A stretch of DNA of 7,261 bases, taken from Actinomycetota bacterium. GTDB taxonomy: Bacteria; Actinomycetota; Acidimicrobiia; Acidimicrobiales; Ilumatobacteraceae. A program made the translations under genes and the position numbers. Shown in pieces: positions 1 to 6,257 of this stretch. How positions within the stretch are numbered: position 1 is the first letter of the stretch; each line of letters starts with the position of its first letter. Below the pieces are notes generated by a model. It had not been told where the DNA came from. It searched no databases and saw only the letters and a list, made by a program, of their open reading frames with translations. The DNA is taken from positions 1 through 7,261 of the forward strand of contig WLKU01000065.1 of assembly GCA_009701105.1 (NCBI GenBank). The letters run 5' to 3'.

Positions 1-71
1 CAAACCGCCGTTTCTATCCCGTTGCCCAATTGTGAACGGCGTGTGAAGATCCGCCAGTCGGATTGCCCCTC

Positions 72-77
72 TAGCCT
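72..77 (+). promoter_or_regulatory. -10 element of a leaderless nadE promoter
   Basis: The hexamer TAGCCT fits the actinobacterial -10 pattern TANNNT and is followed after exactly 7 bases by a GTG in the nadE frame at 85. The same TAGCCT plus 7 bases plus start codon occurs in front of proC (6245-6260). Transcription would begin at or next to the start codon. No convincing -35 hexamer is visible at the usual distance. Inferred from position and from repetition of the pattern in this window. Confidence 0.6.
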
Positions 78-84
78 GAAGACT

Positions 85-1785
85 GTGGCTGCACCGCTCC
101 TCACTCACGCAACTGTGCGCATTGGGATGGCCCAGTTCAACCCTGTGGTTGGCGACATTGCCTCAAACAGCGCAAGGGTTTCGCGTATTTATACAGACGC
201 CGTCGAGCGTGGCTGTGAGGTGCTGGCGTTTTCCGAACTTGTTCTCACCGGTTATCCGCCGGAGGATCTGGTGCTCAAGAGCGGCTTTGTGACAGACAAC
301 ATTGCGGCTCTGCACTCGTTTGCAGCCACGACAACATCGTGTGTGGCGGTTGTTGGTTTTGTGGACAGAGTGGGCGACGAACTGTTTAACGCTGCTGCAA
401 TTTGCGCGCATGGTCGCGTGCACGGCGTGTATCACAAACAATTGTTGCCGAACTACAGCGTGTTTGATGAGCAGCGATATTTTTCTGCTGGAAAAGATTT
501 TTCGTTGTTTCGAATTAACGGTGCGCTGATGGGCGTAACAATTTGCGAAGACATCTGGGAGCCAAGTGGGCCGGTGGCAACGCAAGCACAAGCGGGTGCA
601 GTGTTCAACATCAACATCAACGGCTCGCCATTTCATCGTGGTAAGAGTGGTGAGCGCCAGCAGATGGTGAGCGAACGTGCGCGTGATAATAAATGTGTGA
701 TCGCCTACGTCAATCAAGTGTGCGGTCAAGACGAATTGGTTTTTGATGGCGGCTCAATGTTGTTTGATGCAAGTGGAACATTGCTGGCAAAGAGCGCACA
801 GTTTGTTGAAGAGATCCAGTTCGTTGATGTTGTCTTGCCACGCACGGCCGGAGACCCAAGCGCAGATGTTAAAGAATTGTTGCCTGTTGTTGCGCCGCGC
901 GAAGTTGACTTGATGGGCAACGTTGCTGCACCAACGAGTGACATTGAACAGATGTATGGAGCTCTTGTATTGGGCACGCGCGACTATGTGCGCAAAAATG
1001 GATTTACCGATGTAGTGATCGGATTGTCTGGCGGCATTGACTCTGCACTAGTTGCAGCAATTGCAGTTGATGCACTTGGCGCCGAGCATGTGCACGGTGT
1101 ATCGATGCCATCTCGTTACTCGAGTGAAGGCTCGCGCACCGATGCAGCGACACTTGCAAACAACTTGGGCGTCGACATGCAAACGATTTCGATCGAGCCT
1201 GCATTTGAGGCGTACTTACAAATGACTGCGCAAAGTTTTGCTGGTCGGCCACAAGACTTAACAGAAGAAAACTTGCAGAGCAGAGTTCGCGGCACCACGC
1301 TGATGGCGTTGTCTAACAAATTTGGGTGGATGGTGCTCACTACTGGCAACAAGAGTGAGCTAGCTGTTGGTTATTTCACTCTCTATGGCGACTCAGTGGG
1401 TGGCTATGCGGTTATCAAAGATTTGCTTAAGACAAGCGTGTACGAAATGTGTCGTTATATAAATAGCAAAAATGCGCGCGAGGTGATTCCTGAAGTTGTG
1501 ATCACGAAACCACCGTCTGCCGAGCTGCGTCCAGATCAGCGCGACGATCAATCGTTGCCACCATATGAAGTGCTTGACGCAATTCTTGAAATGTACGTAG
1601 AGCAAGACCAAACTGCCGCCGAGATCATTGCGCTTGGTCACGACGAAGCACTTGTGCGTCGCATCAGCAGGCTTGTAGATCTGAGTGAATACAAAAGACG
1701 TCAAGGTGCGCCTGGTGTGCGCGTGACGCTCAAAGCATTTGGCAAAGATCGACGTCTGCCAATCACTAACGCCTATAGGGGTTAG
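85..1785 (+). CDS. nadE: Glutamine-dependent NAD+ synthetase
   Basis: Catalyses the last step of NAD+ synthesis: nicotinic acid adenine dinucleotide is adenylated with ATP and amidated with ammonia released from glutamine; cytosolic. From the GTG at 85 the product is 566 residues, normal for the two-domain bacterial form. The N-terminal nitrilase-type glutaminase domain (about 10-265) shows the Glu-Lys-Cys triad at E51 (SELVLTGYPP), K118 (YHKQLLPN) and C154 (TICEDIWE). The C-terminal synthetase domain (about 285-566) has the ATP pyrophosphatase P-loop GLSGGIDSA (SGGIDS at 315-320) and TGNKSE at 420-425. The frame is open to the window's left edge. GTG 85 is preferred because a -10 box lies 7 bases upstream; GTG 115, giving MRIGMAQFNP, matches the usual family N-terminus and is the main alternative. 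The stop codon overlaps that of the convergent MFS gene. Confidence 0.96.
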   Translation: MAAPLLTHATVRIGMAQFNPVVGDIASNSARVSRIYTDAVERGCEVLAFSELVLTGYPPEDLVLKSGFVTDNIAALHSFAATTTSCVAVVGFVDRVGDELFNAAAICAHGRVHGVYHKQLLPNYSVFDEQRYFSAGKDFSLFRINGALMGVTICEDIWEPSGPVATQAQAGAVFNININGSPFHRGKSGERQQMVSERARDNKCVIAYVNQVCGQDELVFDGGSMLFDASGTLLAKSAQFVEEIQFVDVVLPRTAGDPSADVKELLPVVAPREVDLMGNVAAPTSDIEQMYGALVLGTRDYVRKNGFTDVVIGLSGGIDSALVAAIAVDALGAEHVHGVSMPSRYSSEGSRTDAATLANNLGVDMQTISIEPAFEAYLQMTAQSFAGRPQDLTEENLQSRVRGTTLMALSNKFGWMVLTTGNKSELAVGYFTLYGDSVGGYAVIKDLLKTSVYEMCRYINSKNAREVIPEVVITKPPSAELRPDQRDDQSLPPYEVLDAILEMYVEQDQTAAEIIALGHDEALVRRISRLVDLSEYKRRQGAPGVRVTLKAFGKDRRLPITNAYRG

Positions 1786-2972
1786 TGCGCTCCACCTAAT
1801 TTTTTGTAGGTGAGGATAGAGATAGCTGCAAGAACTCCGAACGCAGAGCCAATCAGTGCAGGCACATCGACACCGTATTTTTCGTATGCACGCGTTGCAA
1901 CGATGGCGATGATGGCGCGACCGAGCGTGCCGGCTCCGAGCACCCAACCAAGACCAGCACCCGGGCTATTGGGCACAAGTTGTGAAGCGATTGGCAACAA
2001 ACTGACAACTGCGAATTCGAATCCGAGGAAATACACGCCAACAGCAATGAGGCCGAACACAATGTTGGTTGATGCAAGTGCAAGCAAGATGCCGGCAGGC
2101 ACGATCATTAGTGCGCCACCCGCGATTGAGCGTTCTTTGCCCCAACCGTCGGTGCGATGCGCACTATTTAAAGATGCAAATAGTTCGACGGCTCCGAGCG
2201 CAAAACCGACCGCAGCGAGACGTGCAGCTCCAAAACCAAATTGATCTTGCAACCATGCACCAAAGGTGACGAACAAACTTTGCGCACTCGACATGATGCA
2301 AAACATTGTGGTCACTGCGAGCCACCCACGACCGTGCACTCGTGTTTTTGCACCGTGTACGTGTGGCGTGATGACACGTGGTTCTGAGTTAACGCGCTTG
2401 GCAATTGATGCAGTCACCACAACGAGGCAGATGATGCCAAATAGGTATCCGATGCGCCAGTTGGTTGCAGCAGTGATGAGCCCCATGATCGAAACACCAA
2501 CGAGCAATCCGAGCGCCCACGAAGTTTCGGTGAGACCAACGATGCGACCTCGTTGTTGGTATGGCACATGATCGGCAATCCATGCGCCGAGTCCGAGATC
2601 AAAACTTTGCTTTGTGAGTGCAAGCACGGTGACACCAATTGCAAACCACACAACACTTGGCGCAAGAGCAGCAATTATGCAGCCAAGAACGGTGCCAACA
2701 AGACCAATGACCATTGCGTTGCGATGTGTCAGTCGGTCGACAATGCGCCCAGCAAGCGGTGAACCGAAACCCGACAATTCGGAGACAAACACTGCAACGC
2801 CGATGTCGGAGAGCGAGACATTGAAATCTTTGGCGATAATTGCCAAAAATGGTGGAGCAAATCGATAGCAAGCATTTGCAACGAGTCGACCGAGCGTGAC
2901 TATTGAAATATTGCGGCGAATTTCTGGCTCGAAAGAATCGTCAAGCAGACGGTTGAAGATTCGAGCAAGCAT
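1782..2972 (-). CDS. Major facilitator superfamily transporter, substrate unknown
   Basis: A predicted inner-membrane secondary transporter of 396 residues. Hydrophobic segments fall into two halves of about six helices each, separated by a polar, basic loop at roughly 193-213. Between helices 2 and 3 it has the MFS motif A in the form GRIVDRLTHR (75-84), with the conserved Asp-Arg pair. Nothing visible identifies the substrate; sugar, organic acid or drug export would all be possible. An in-frame codon at 3017 would add 15 residues but would lie inside the upstream phosphatase gene, whereas ATG 2972 follows a TAGAAT -10 box by 8 bases. It lies 22 bases downstream of the phosphatase stop, so it may be transcribed both from its own promoter and by read-through. 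Its TAA stop overlaps the nadE stop. Confidence 0.9.
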   Translation of the reverse strand: MLARIFNRLLDDSFEPEIRRNISIVTLGRLVANACYRFAPPFLAIIAKDFNVSLSDIGVAVFVSELSGFGSPLAGRIVDRLTHRNAMVIGLVGTVLGCIIAALAPSVVWFAIGVTVLALTKQSFDLGLGAWIADHVPYQQRGRIVGLTETSWALGLLVGVSIMGLITAATNWRIGYLFGIICLVVVTASIAKRVNSEPRVITPHVHGAKTRVHGRGWLAVTTMFCIMSSAQSLFVTFGAWLQDQFGFGAARLAAVGFALGAVELFASLNSAHRTDGWGKERSIAGGALMIVPAGILLALASTNIVFGLIAVGVYFLGFEFAVVSLLPIASQLVPNSPGAGLGWVLGAGTLGRAIIAIVATRAYEKYGVDVPALIGSAFGVLAAISILTYKKLGGAH

Positions 2973-2980
2973 GTGCGTTA

Positions 2981-2986
2981 ATTCTA
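2981..2986 (-). promoter_or_regulatory. -10 element of the MFS transporter promoter
   Basis: On the minus strand TAGAAT lies 8 bases before the ATG at 2972, in the short gap after the phosphatase stop. The spacing predicts a leaderless or nearly leaderless mRNA. A second TANNNT hexamer, TAGCCT (minus strand of 2992-2997), overlaps the phosphatase stop codon and could be an alternative. No clear -35 is seen. Confidence 0.5.
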
Positions 2987-2994
2987 CAACGAGG

Positions 2995-3630
2995 CTATAA
3001 CGAATCTGTTGGTGCAATATCGCCAGAGACGTCGCCGATTACGGAAACTATTTCTCCTGCAGTGATGCGATTGTTGCGATGCACAAAAAACCAGCAGCCA
3101 CCCAAGTTGTGCAACTTTGGATTGTGTGCGCCGAGTGTGTGGCGCAATGTGCGGATGACCCCACTGTGGCTGACGATCAGCGCCGTTGGCATGCTTTCGC
3201 TCGCGCTCGCTACACACGATGCCGCGATGTCACAAAATGCGGCAGTTGACCTGGCAACAATTGACTCATCCGACTCGAAGCCGTCTGGCTTGCGTCGATC
3301 GTTTAGGTACCCAGGCCATTGCGCCTCAATTTGGTGACGAGTCAAACCCTGCCACGGACCGACATCGGATTCGAGTAGTCGTTCGTCCACAACTACTGGG
3401 CCAACTCCGTGAGTTTCGGCAATGATCTGCGCGGTGTGCAACGCACGTTGCAGTTGACTCGACGCGATGTAGTCAAAGGTGCCAAGTCGTTCGGCTGCAA
3501 GTCTTGCCTGGTTGATGCCGGCCTCGGTCAATTCAATATCGGCGTGTCCTTGCCAGCGCTCTTGCACATTCCACTCCGACTGCCCATGGCGGATAACCAG
3601 CAGGTGGGCAATGACGTCGTTTGCAGACAC
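2995..3630 (-). CDS. Histidine phosphatase family protein (phosphoglycerate-mutase-like)
   Basis: A cytosolic phosphatase or mutase of the histidine phosphatase superfamily, 211 residues. The phosphorylated histidine is in the signature LVIRHGQSEWN (R14-H15-G16). R62 lies in the usual LQRA context, E87 in the LLES-x-VGPWQGLT region is the expected proton donor, and the second catalytic histidine is H155 in VSHSGV. The length and the WQGLT region fit the small phosphatase (CobC/PhoE-like) branch rather than cofactor-dependent glycolytic phosphoglycerate mutase, but the substrate cannot be read from sequence. Start GTG 3630 is chosen because the family motif begins 13 residues later and a TACCCT -10 lies 8 bases upstream. 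It is divergent from the MoaD-like gene and upstream of the MFS gene. Confidence 0.93.
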   Translation of the reverse strand: MSANDVIAHLLVIRHGQSEWNVQERWQGHADIELTEAGINQARLAAERLGTFDYIASSQLQRALHTAQIIAETHGVGPVVVDERLLESDVGPWQGLTRHQIEAQWPGYLNDRRKPDGFESDESIVARSTAAFCDIAASCVASASESMPTALIVSHSGVIRTLRHTLGAHNPKLHNLGGCWFFVHRNNRITAGEIVSVIGDVSGDIAPTDSL

Positions 3631-3638
3631 AAGGACGC

Positions 3639-3644
3639 AGGGTA
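3639..3644 (-). promoter_or_regulatory. -10 element of the phosphatase promoter
   Basis: On the minus strand TACCCT is followed by 8 bases and the GTG start at 3630, the same leaderless arrangement as elsewhere in the window. Its -35 region would fall at about 3662-3667, on top of the start site of the divergent MoaD-like gene. Confidence 0.5.
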
Positions 3645-3655
3645 GTCGTAAAAGA

Positions 3656-3661
3656 TACGAT
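3656..3661 (+). promoter_or_regulatory. -10 element of the MoaD-like/rsiG-like operon
   Basis: TACGAT is followed by 6 bases and the GTG at 3668. Its -35 region would fall at about 3633-3638, overlapping the start region of the divergent phosphatase gene. The two -10 boxes are only 11 bases apart, so the two promoters share the same DNA. Confidence 0.45.
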
Positions 3662-3667
3662 GAGTAC

Positions 3668-3910
3668 GTGGTTCAACTGCGAATGTTTGCCTCGGCTCGT
3701 GAAGCGGCCGGAACTGCTCGTGACACAATGCCCGGCGACACGGTTGATCAGGTTTTGGCGGGTGCAGTTGCCCGATTTGGGGCAGACTTTGCAACGGTGT
3801 TGCAATCATGTCGAGTGTGGGTCAATGGCGAGTCAGCCGATGGCACCTCGGCAGTTACAGACACTGACGAAGTAGCGATTCTTCCACCAGTGTCGGGGGG
3901 CGACAAGTGA
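3668..3910 (+). CDS. MoaD/ThiS-family small sulfur-carrier protein
   Basis: An 80-residue protein with a beta-grasp pattern. It begins VQLRMFASAREAAG, as MoaD proteins do, and ends VAILPPVSGG followed by Asp-Lys. Proteins of this family carry sulfur as a thiocarboxylate on the C-terminal glycine for molybdopterin, thiamine or cysteine synthesis. Here the diglycine is at 77-78 and two further residues follow, so activation would need trimming, or the protein has another role. GTG 3668 gives the normal family N-terminus; upstream codons would run through the divergent phosphatase gene. Its TGA overlaps the next gene's GTG (GTGA at 3907-3910). No molybdopterin, thiamine or cysteine genes are in view, so the pathway is unknown and no gene symbol is given. 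Confidence 0.82.
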   Translation: MVQLRMFASAREAAGTARDTMPGDTVDQVLAGAVARFGADFATVLQSCRVWVNGESADGTSAVTDTDEVAILPPVSGGDK

Positions 3911-4392
3911 CAAACATGTTTGAAGAACTTTCTCTTGATGAATTGCGTGCCAAGCGTGCCGAGATGCAGCACCAAGAAGATGCGGTTTCATTTGTGCGCC
4001 GACTTGCTCAGGGGCGCTTAGACATTGCGCGCGACGAGTTGCGCCGACGCATCGACAACGAACCACTACTCGATGTCGCCACAAACCTTGCTGGTGTGTT
4101 TGGTCAGGAACATGGCGGAGGGTCGGCTCGTCCGCCACGCGAAACTATTATTTCTGGCGATCACCCACTCGTGCTCGAACTCGAGCACCTGTGTGAAGAC
4201 CTTGGCTTCGGTTCGATTCGCACGCTGGATGAAACAAGTCTGCGAACCGCCATTGATGAACTTGCCAAGTTTGAATTGTTGCGCTCGAGCGAACGACGTG
4301 CATTGTTTGACACCATCGACGCTCTCACTGCGGCGCTTGTGCAGCGCTACAAAAGTGGTGGCGCAAATGTGGATGCGCTTCTGAACGACTAA
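3907..4392 (+). CDS. RsiG-like c-di-GMP-binding putative anti-sigma factor
   Basis: A soluble, charged, mostly helical protein of 161 residues. Residues 24-39 match exactly the c-di-GMP-binding signature E(X)3S(X)2R(X)3Q(X)3D described for Streptomyces RsiG: E24, S28, R31, Q35, D39. A second helix carries E123, S127, R130, F134, D138, the same spacing with Phe replacing Gln. In Streptomyces, RsiG with c-di-GMP holds the sigma factor WhiG inactive; in Rubrobacter a single-motif RsiG works as a dimer. The two motif helices here are joined by a loop with HGGGSARPP (69-77). The partner sigma factor is not in the window, so the anti-sigma role is inferred from the family. The GTG start overlaps the MoaD-like stop and follows a G6 tract (3895-3900) by 6 bases, a good Shine-Dalgarno site; ATG 3916 is an alternative start. 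Confidence 0.8.
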   Translation: MTNMFEELSLDELRAKRAEMQHQEDAVSFVRRLAQGRLDIARDELRRRIDNEPLLDVATNLAGVFGQEHGGGSARPPRETIISGDHPLVLELEHLCEDLGFGSIRTLDETSLRTAIDELAKFELLRSSERRALFDTIDALTAALVQRYKSGGANVDALLND

Positions 4393-4399
4393 TCAATGC

Positions 4400-4413
4400 T
4401 GGGGTTAGCCCCA
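4400..4413 (+). terminator. Small hairpin after the rsiG-like gene, possible weak terminator
   Basis: Starting 7 bases after the TAA stop is a perfect 5-bp stem, TGGGG paired with CCCCA around a TTAG loop. There is no T tract after it, so termination is uncertain; it may only protect the 3' end. Confidence 0.3.
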
Positions 4414-4471
4414 AAGACCACTGTTACATAGGGCTCATTGTCCAACTCTGCAAATCTATGCACCCCACAGA

Positions 4472-4477
4472 TAGGTT
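4472..4477 (+). promoter_or_regulatory. -10 element of the mshA promoter
   Basis: TAGGTT lies 6 bases before GTG 4484 and 9 before ATG 4487, compatible with a leaderless mshA mRNA. A second possible -10, TAGGGC at 4429-4434, would give a leader of about 43 bases. No GGAAT-type sigma-R -35 sequence is visible. The 91-base gap otherwise holds only the small hairpin at 4400-4413. Confidence 0.45.
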
Positions 4478-4483
4478 TTAAGG

Positions 4484-5698
4484 GTGATGCAACGTGTTGC
4501 TGTGCTCTCCCTGCACACCTCGCCGCTCGCCCAACCGGGCGTAGGTGATGGTGGTGGCATGAATGTGTATGTGCGCGAACTCGTTTCGTCGCTTGCCAGT
4601 AGCGGAGTTGATTGCACTACGTATACACGTGCATGGAAATCTGGATTGCCCGATGTCGTCGAGGTCGAACCAAATCACCGCGTCGTGCATGTGCGCGCAG
4701 GCGATGTTGATTTGCCGAAAGAAGAAATGCTCAGCGTGGTCGACGAATTTACTGATTCGGTTGCGTGGCATCTGCAGCGAAATGGTGGTGCCGACTTAGT
4801 GCACGCCAATTATTGGCTTTCTGGCATGGCGGGACATCGTTTGAAGCACGAATTGAATCTCCCCCTTGTCACTACATTTCATACATTCGCTCGTGTTAAA
4901 GGACTCGGTGGCGACATTGAATCTCCAGTGCGCGAAAAATCTGAATTAGAAATTATTGGCTGTGCCGATGCGATTTGTGTGAGCTGTCCAGAAGAGCGTT
5001 CGCAGTTTGAGTCGTTATACGGCAGTGCTCCAGGAACGGTCGAAGTTATTGCACCAGGTGTTGAGCGCGCATTCTTTTCTCCTGGAGATCGTCGCGGTGC
5101 GCGACATGCTCTCGGACTTGGCAGTGGACCAATTTTGTTGTTTGTCGGTCGCATTCAGCCACTCAAAGGTCTCGATGTTGCAGTGCAAACACTTGCGCAA
5201 CTCGGCCGCAAAGATGCGCAACTTGTTGTAGTTGGTGGCGCAAGCGGTGCAGAAGGTGCAGCCGAACTTGAACGCGTGCAACGCATCATCGCTGAGAATA
5301 ATTTGGAAGGGCGAGTGCATTTCTTTGATCCTCAGCCTCACCATCTGTTGTCTACTTTTTATCGTGCTGCTGATGTTGTGTTGGTGCCATCGCGCAGTGA
5401 GAGTTTTGGTCTGGTTGCGCTCGAAGCCGGGGCATGCGGAATTCCCGTTGTCGCTACTGGCGTTGGTGGATTGCTCAGTTTGATCGATCACGGTCGCACC
5501 GGTTTTCTAGTGCCCGGCCGCAAGGTTGACGACTTTGCCAAGTTCACTGCGCAACTGTTCGATGATTCGTTGCTCTCGTTGGCCATGGGCACCGCCGCCG
5601 CAGAGCGTGCAAAAGCGTATTCGTGGAAGTCTGCGGCACATACCGTGCGTGATGTGTATGCACAACTGCTCGAGCGTGAATTGGTGGCTTGCAAGTAG
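4484..5698 (+). CDS. mshA: D-inositol-3-phosphate glycosyltransferase (mycothiol synthesis, MshA)
   Basis: Transfers N-acetylglucosamine from UDP-GlcNAc to 1-L-myo-inositol-1-phosphate (also called 1D-myo-inositol 3-phosphate), the first committed step of mycothiol synthesis. A 404-residue GT-B fold glycosyltransferase of family GT4. The diagnostic N-terminal MshA sequence HTSPLAQPGVGDGGGMNVYV is at 11-30. The acceptor region continues with K79, Y110 and TFHTF (131-135). The C-terminal domain has VGRIQPLKG (221-229, R223 and K228 for the nucleotide phosphates) and the E-X7-E motif E306/E314 in SRSESFGLVALEAG. It is full length with no missing key residue. The first codons are GTG-ATG; GTG 4484 is 6 bases after the -10 box, ATG 4487 differs by one residue. 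The stop shares its last base with the ybjN start. mshB, mshC and mshD are not in this window. Confidence 0.96.
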   Translation: MMQRVAVLSLHTSPLAQPGVGDGGGMNVYVRELVSSLASSGVDCTTYTRAWKSGLPDVVEVEPNHRVVHVRAGDVDLPKEEMLSVVDEFTDSVAWHLQRNGGADLVHANYWLSGMAGHRLKHELNLPLVTTFHTFARVKGLGGDIESPVREKSELEIIGCADAICVSCPEERSQFESLYGSAPGTVEVIAPGVERAFFSPGDRRGARHALGLGSGPILLFVGRIQPLKGLDVAVQTLAQLGRKDAQLVVVGGASGAEGAAELERVQRIIAENNLEGRVHFFDPQPHHLLSTFYRAADVVLVPSRSESFGLVALEAGACGIPVVATGVGGLLSLIDHGRTGFLVPGRKVDDFAKFTAQLFDDSLLSLAMGTAAAERAKAYSWKSAAHTVRDVYAQLLERELVACK

Positions 5699-6171
5699 TG
5701 AGCGATCTGTTTGACGATCAGGAACTTTCTCGGATCGAACAGCAAATAGACGAATGGTTGGCACATCTTCAGGCTCAGAATCCTGCGATCCTCGCTGTCG
5801 ATCGAAGTGTCGAGGGCGACATTCGTTGGTATGTGCGTATGCAAGGTGAAGAAAAGGAATTTACAACGGTGTGGTTGACATTGGGTCAGCGAACGTTGCG
5901 TTACGAAACATATGTAATGCCGGCCCCCGAAGAGAATGCCGAAGCGTTGTATGAGTCGTTGCTACGTCGTAACGAAAAACTTGTCGGAGCTCACTTCTCG
6001 ATCGGCGCCGAGGATGCCGTGTTTTTACGCGGCGAGATGCCAATCGGATCGCTCAATGAGAAGGAACTTGATCGAGCAATTGGCACTCTGTATTCGACCG
6101 TGGAGCAGTATTTCAAAGGCTTTTTGCAGATCGGATTTGCGAGTCGTTTTAACAGCCAATCGGGCAACTGA
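5698..6171 (+). CDS. YbjN-domain protein
   Basis: A 157-residue protein of the actinobacterial YbjN-domain type, with a fold resembling type III secretion chaperones. Visible features are an acidic N-terminal helix (DLFDDQELSRIEQQIDEW), a middle region of alternating strands (DIRWYVRMQGEEKEF, TVWLTLGQRTLRYETYVMP), an amphipathic helix (LYESLLRRNEKL) and a C-terminal helix (ELDRAIGTLYSTVEQYF). There is no signal peptide or membrane segment. The biochemical role is not established. GTG 5698 is chosen because it overlaps the mshA TAG by one base (TAGTG), the normal arrangement for translational coupling; a TTG at 5689 is unlikely. In my recollection YbjN genes often sit beside mshA in actinobacteria, so a link to mycothiol or redox physiology is possible but unproven. 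Confidence 0.85.
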   Translation: MSDLFDDQELSRIEQQIDEWLAHLQAQNPAILAVDRSVEGDIRWYVRMQGEEKEFTTVWLTLGQRTLRYETYVMPAPEENAEALYESLLRRNEKLVGAHFSIGAEDAVFLRGEMPIGSLNEKELDRAIGTLYSTVEQYFKGFLQIGFASRFNSQSGN

Positions 6172-6187
6172 CCGCACACATAGGGGT

Positions 6188-6238
6188 TGCGTCCGAGCCC
6201 TTAACGGTCGGGGAAGTCGGTTGAGTGGCTCGGATGCA
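6188..6238 (+). promoter_or_regulatory. Long hairpin between ybjN and proC
   Basis: A 12-base left arm (6188-6199, TGCGTCCGAGCC) pairs with 6227-6238 (GGCTCGGATGCA) with a single G-T wobble. Inside it, 6200-6205 (CTTAAC) pairs with 6220-6225 (GTTGAG), leaving T6226 bulged and a 14-base loop. In total this is 18 pairs. In RNA read through from ybjN it could be a factor-independent or 3'-protecting structure, though no T tract follows. In DNA the right arm lies exactly between the proposed -35 and -10 of proC, so it could also be an operator. Confidence 0.55.
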
Positions 6239-6250
6239 TCTCGCTAGCCT
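6221..6250 (+). promoter_or_regulatory. proC promoter, leaderless
   Basis: TTGAGT at 6221-6226, an 18-base spacer, and TAGCCT at 6245-6250. The ATG of proC follows after 7 bases, so the mRNA should start at or beside the start codon. This is one of the two best promoters in the window because both hexamers are recognisable. Confidence 0.65.
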
Positions 6251-6257
6251 GACCACA

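Noticed and set aside
1..84. Possible 3' end of an upstream plus-strand gene, in the frames ending at TGA 33-35 or TGA 44-46, or a longer N-terminus for nadE.
   Set aside because: Only 10 to 14 codons are visible and neither C-terminus is recognisable. The nadE frame is open to the left edge, but residues before 85 do not resemble the family and the -10 box argues against them.
163..729. Long minus-strand open frame (188 codons) inside nadE.
   Set aside because: It is a shadow of the nadE coding sequence, is rich in Cys, His and Arg, and has no recognisable domain. The same holds for the minus-strand frames at 1393-1947 and 5015-5491.
1793..1812. CACCTA/TAGGTG stem with a T-rich loop, considered as a nadE terminator.
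   Set aside because: Only 6 pairs, with the T run inside the loop rather than after the stem, and it lies within the MFS coding sequence (codons for the C-terminal Tyr-Lys-Lys region). It is mentioned only as the sole local structure.
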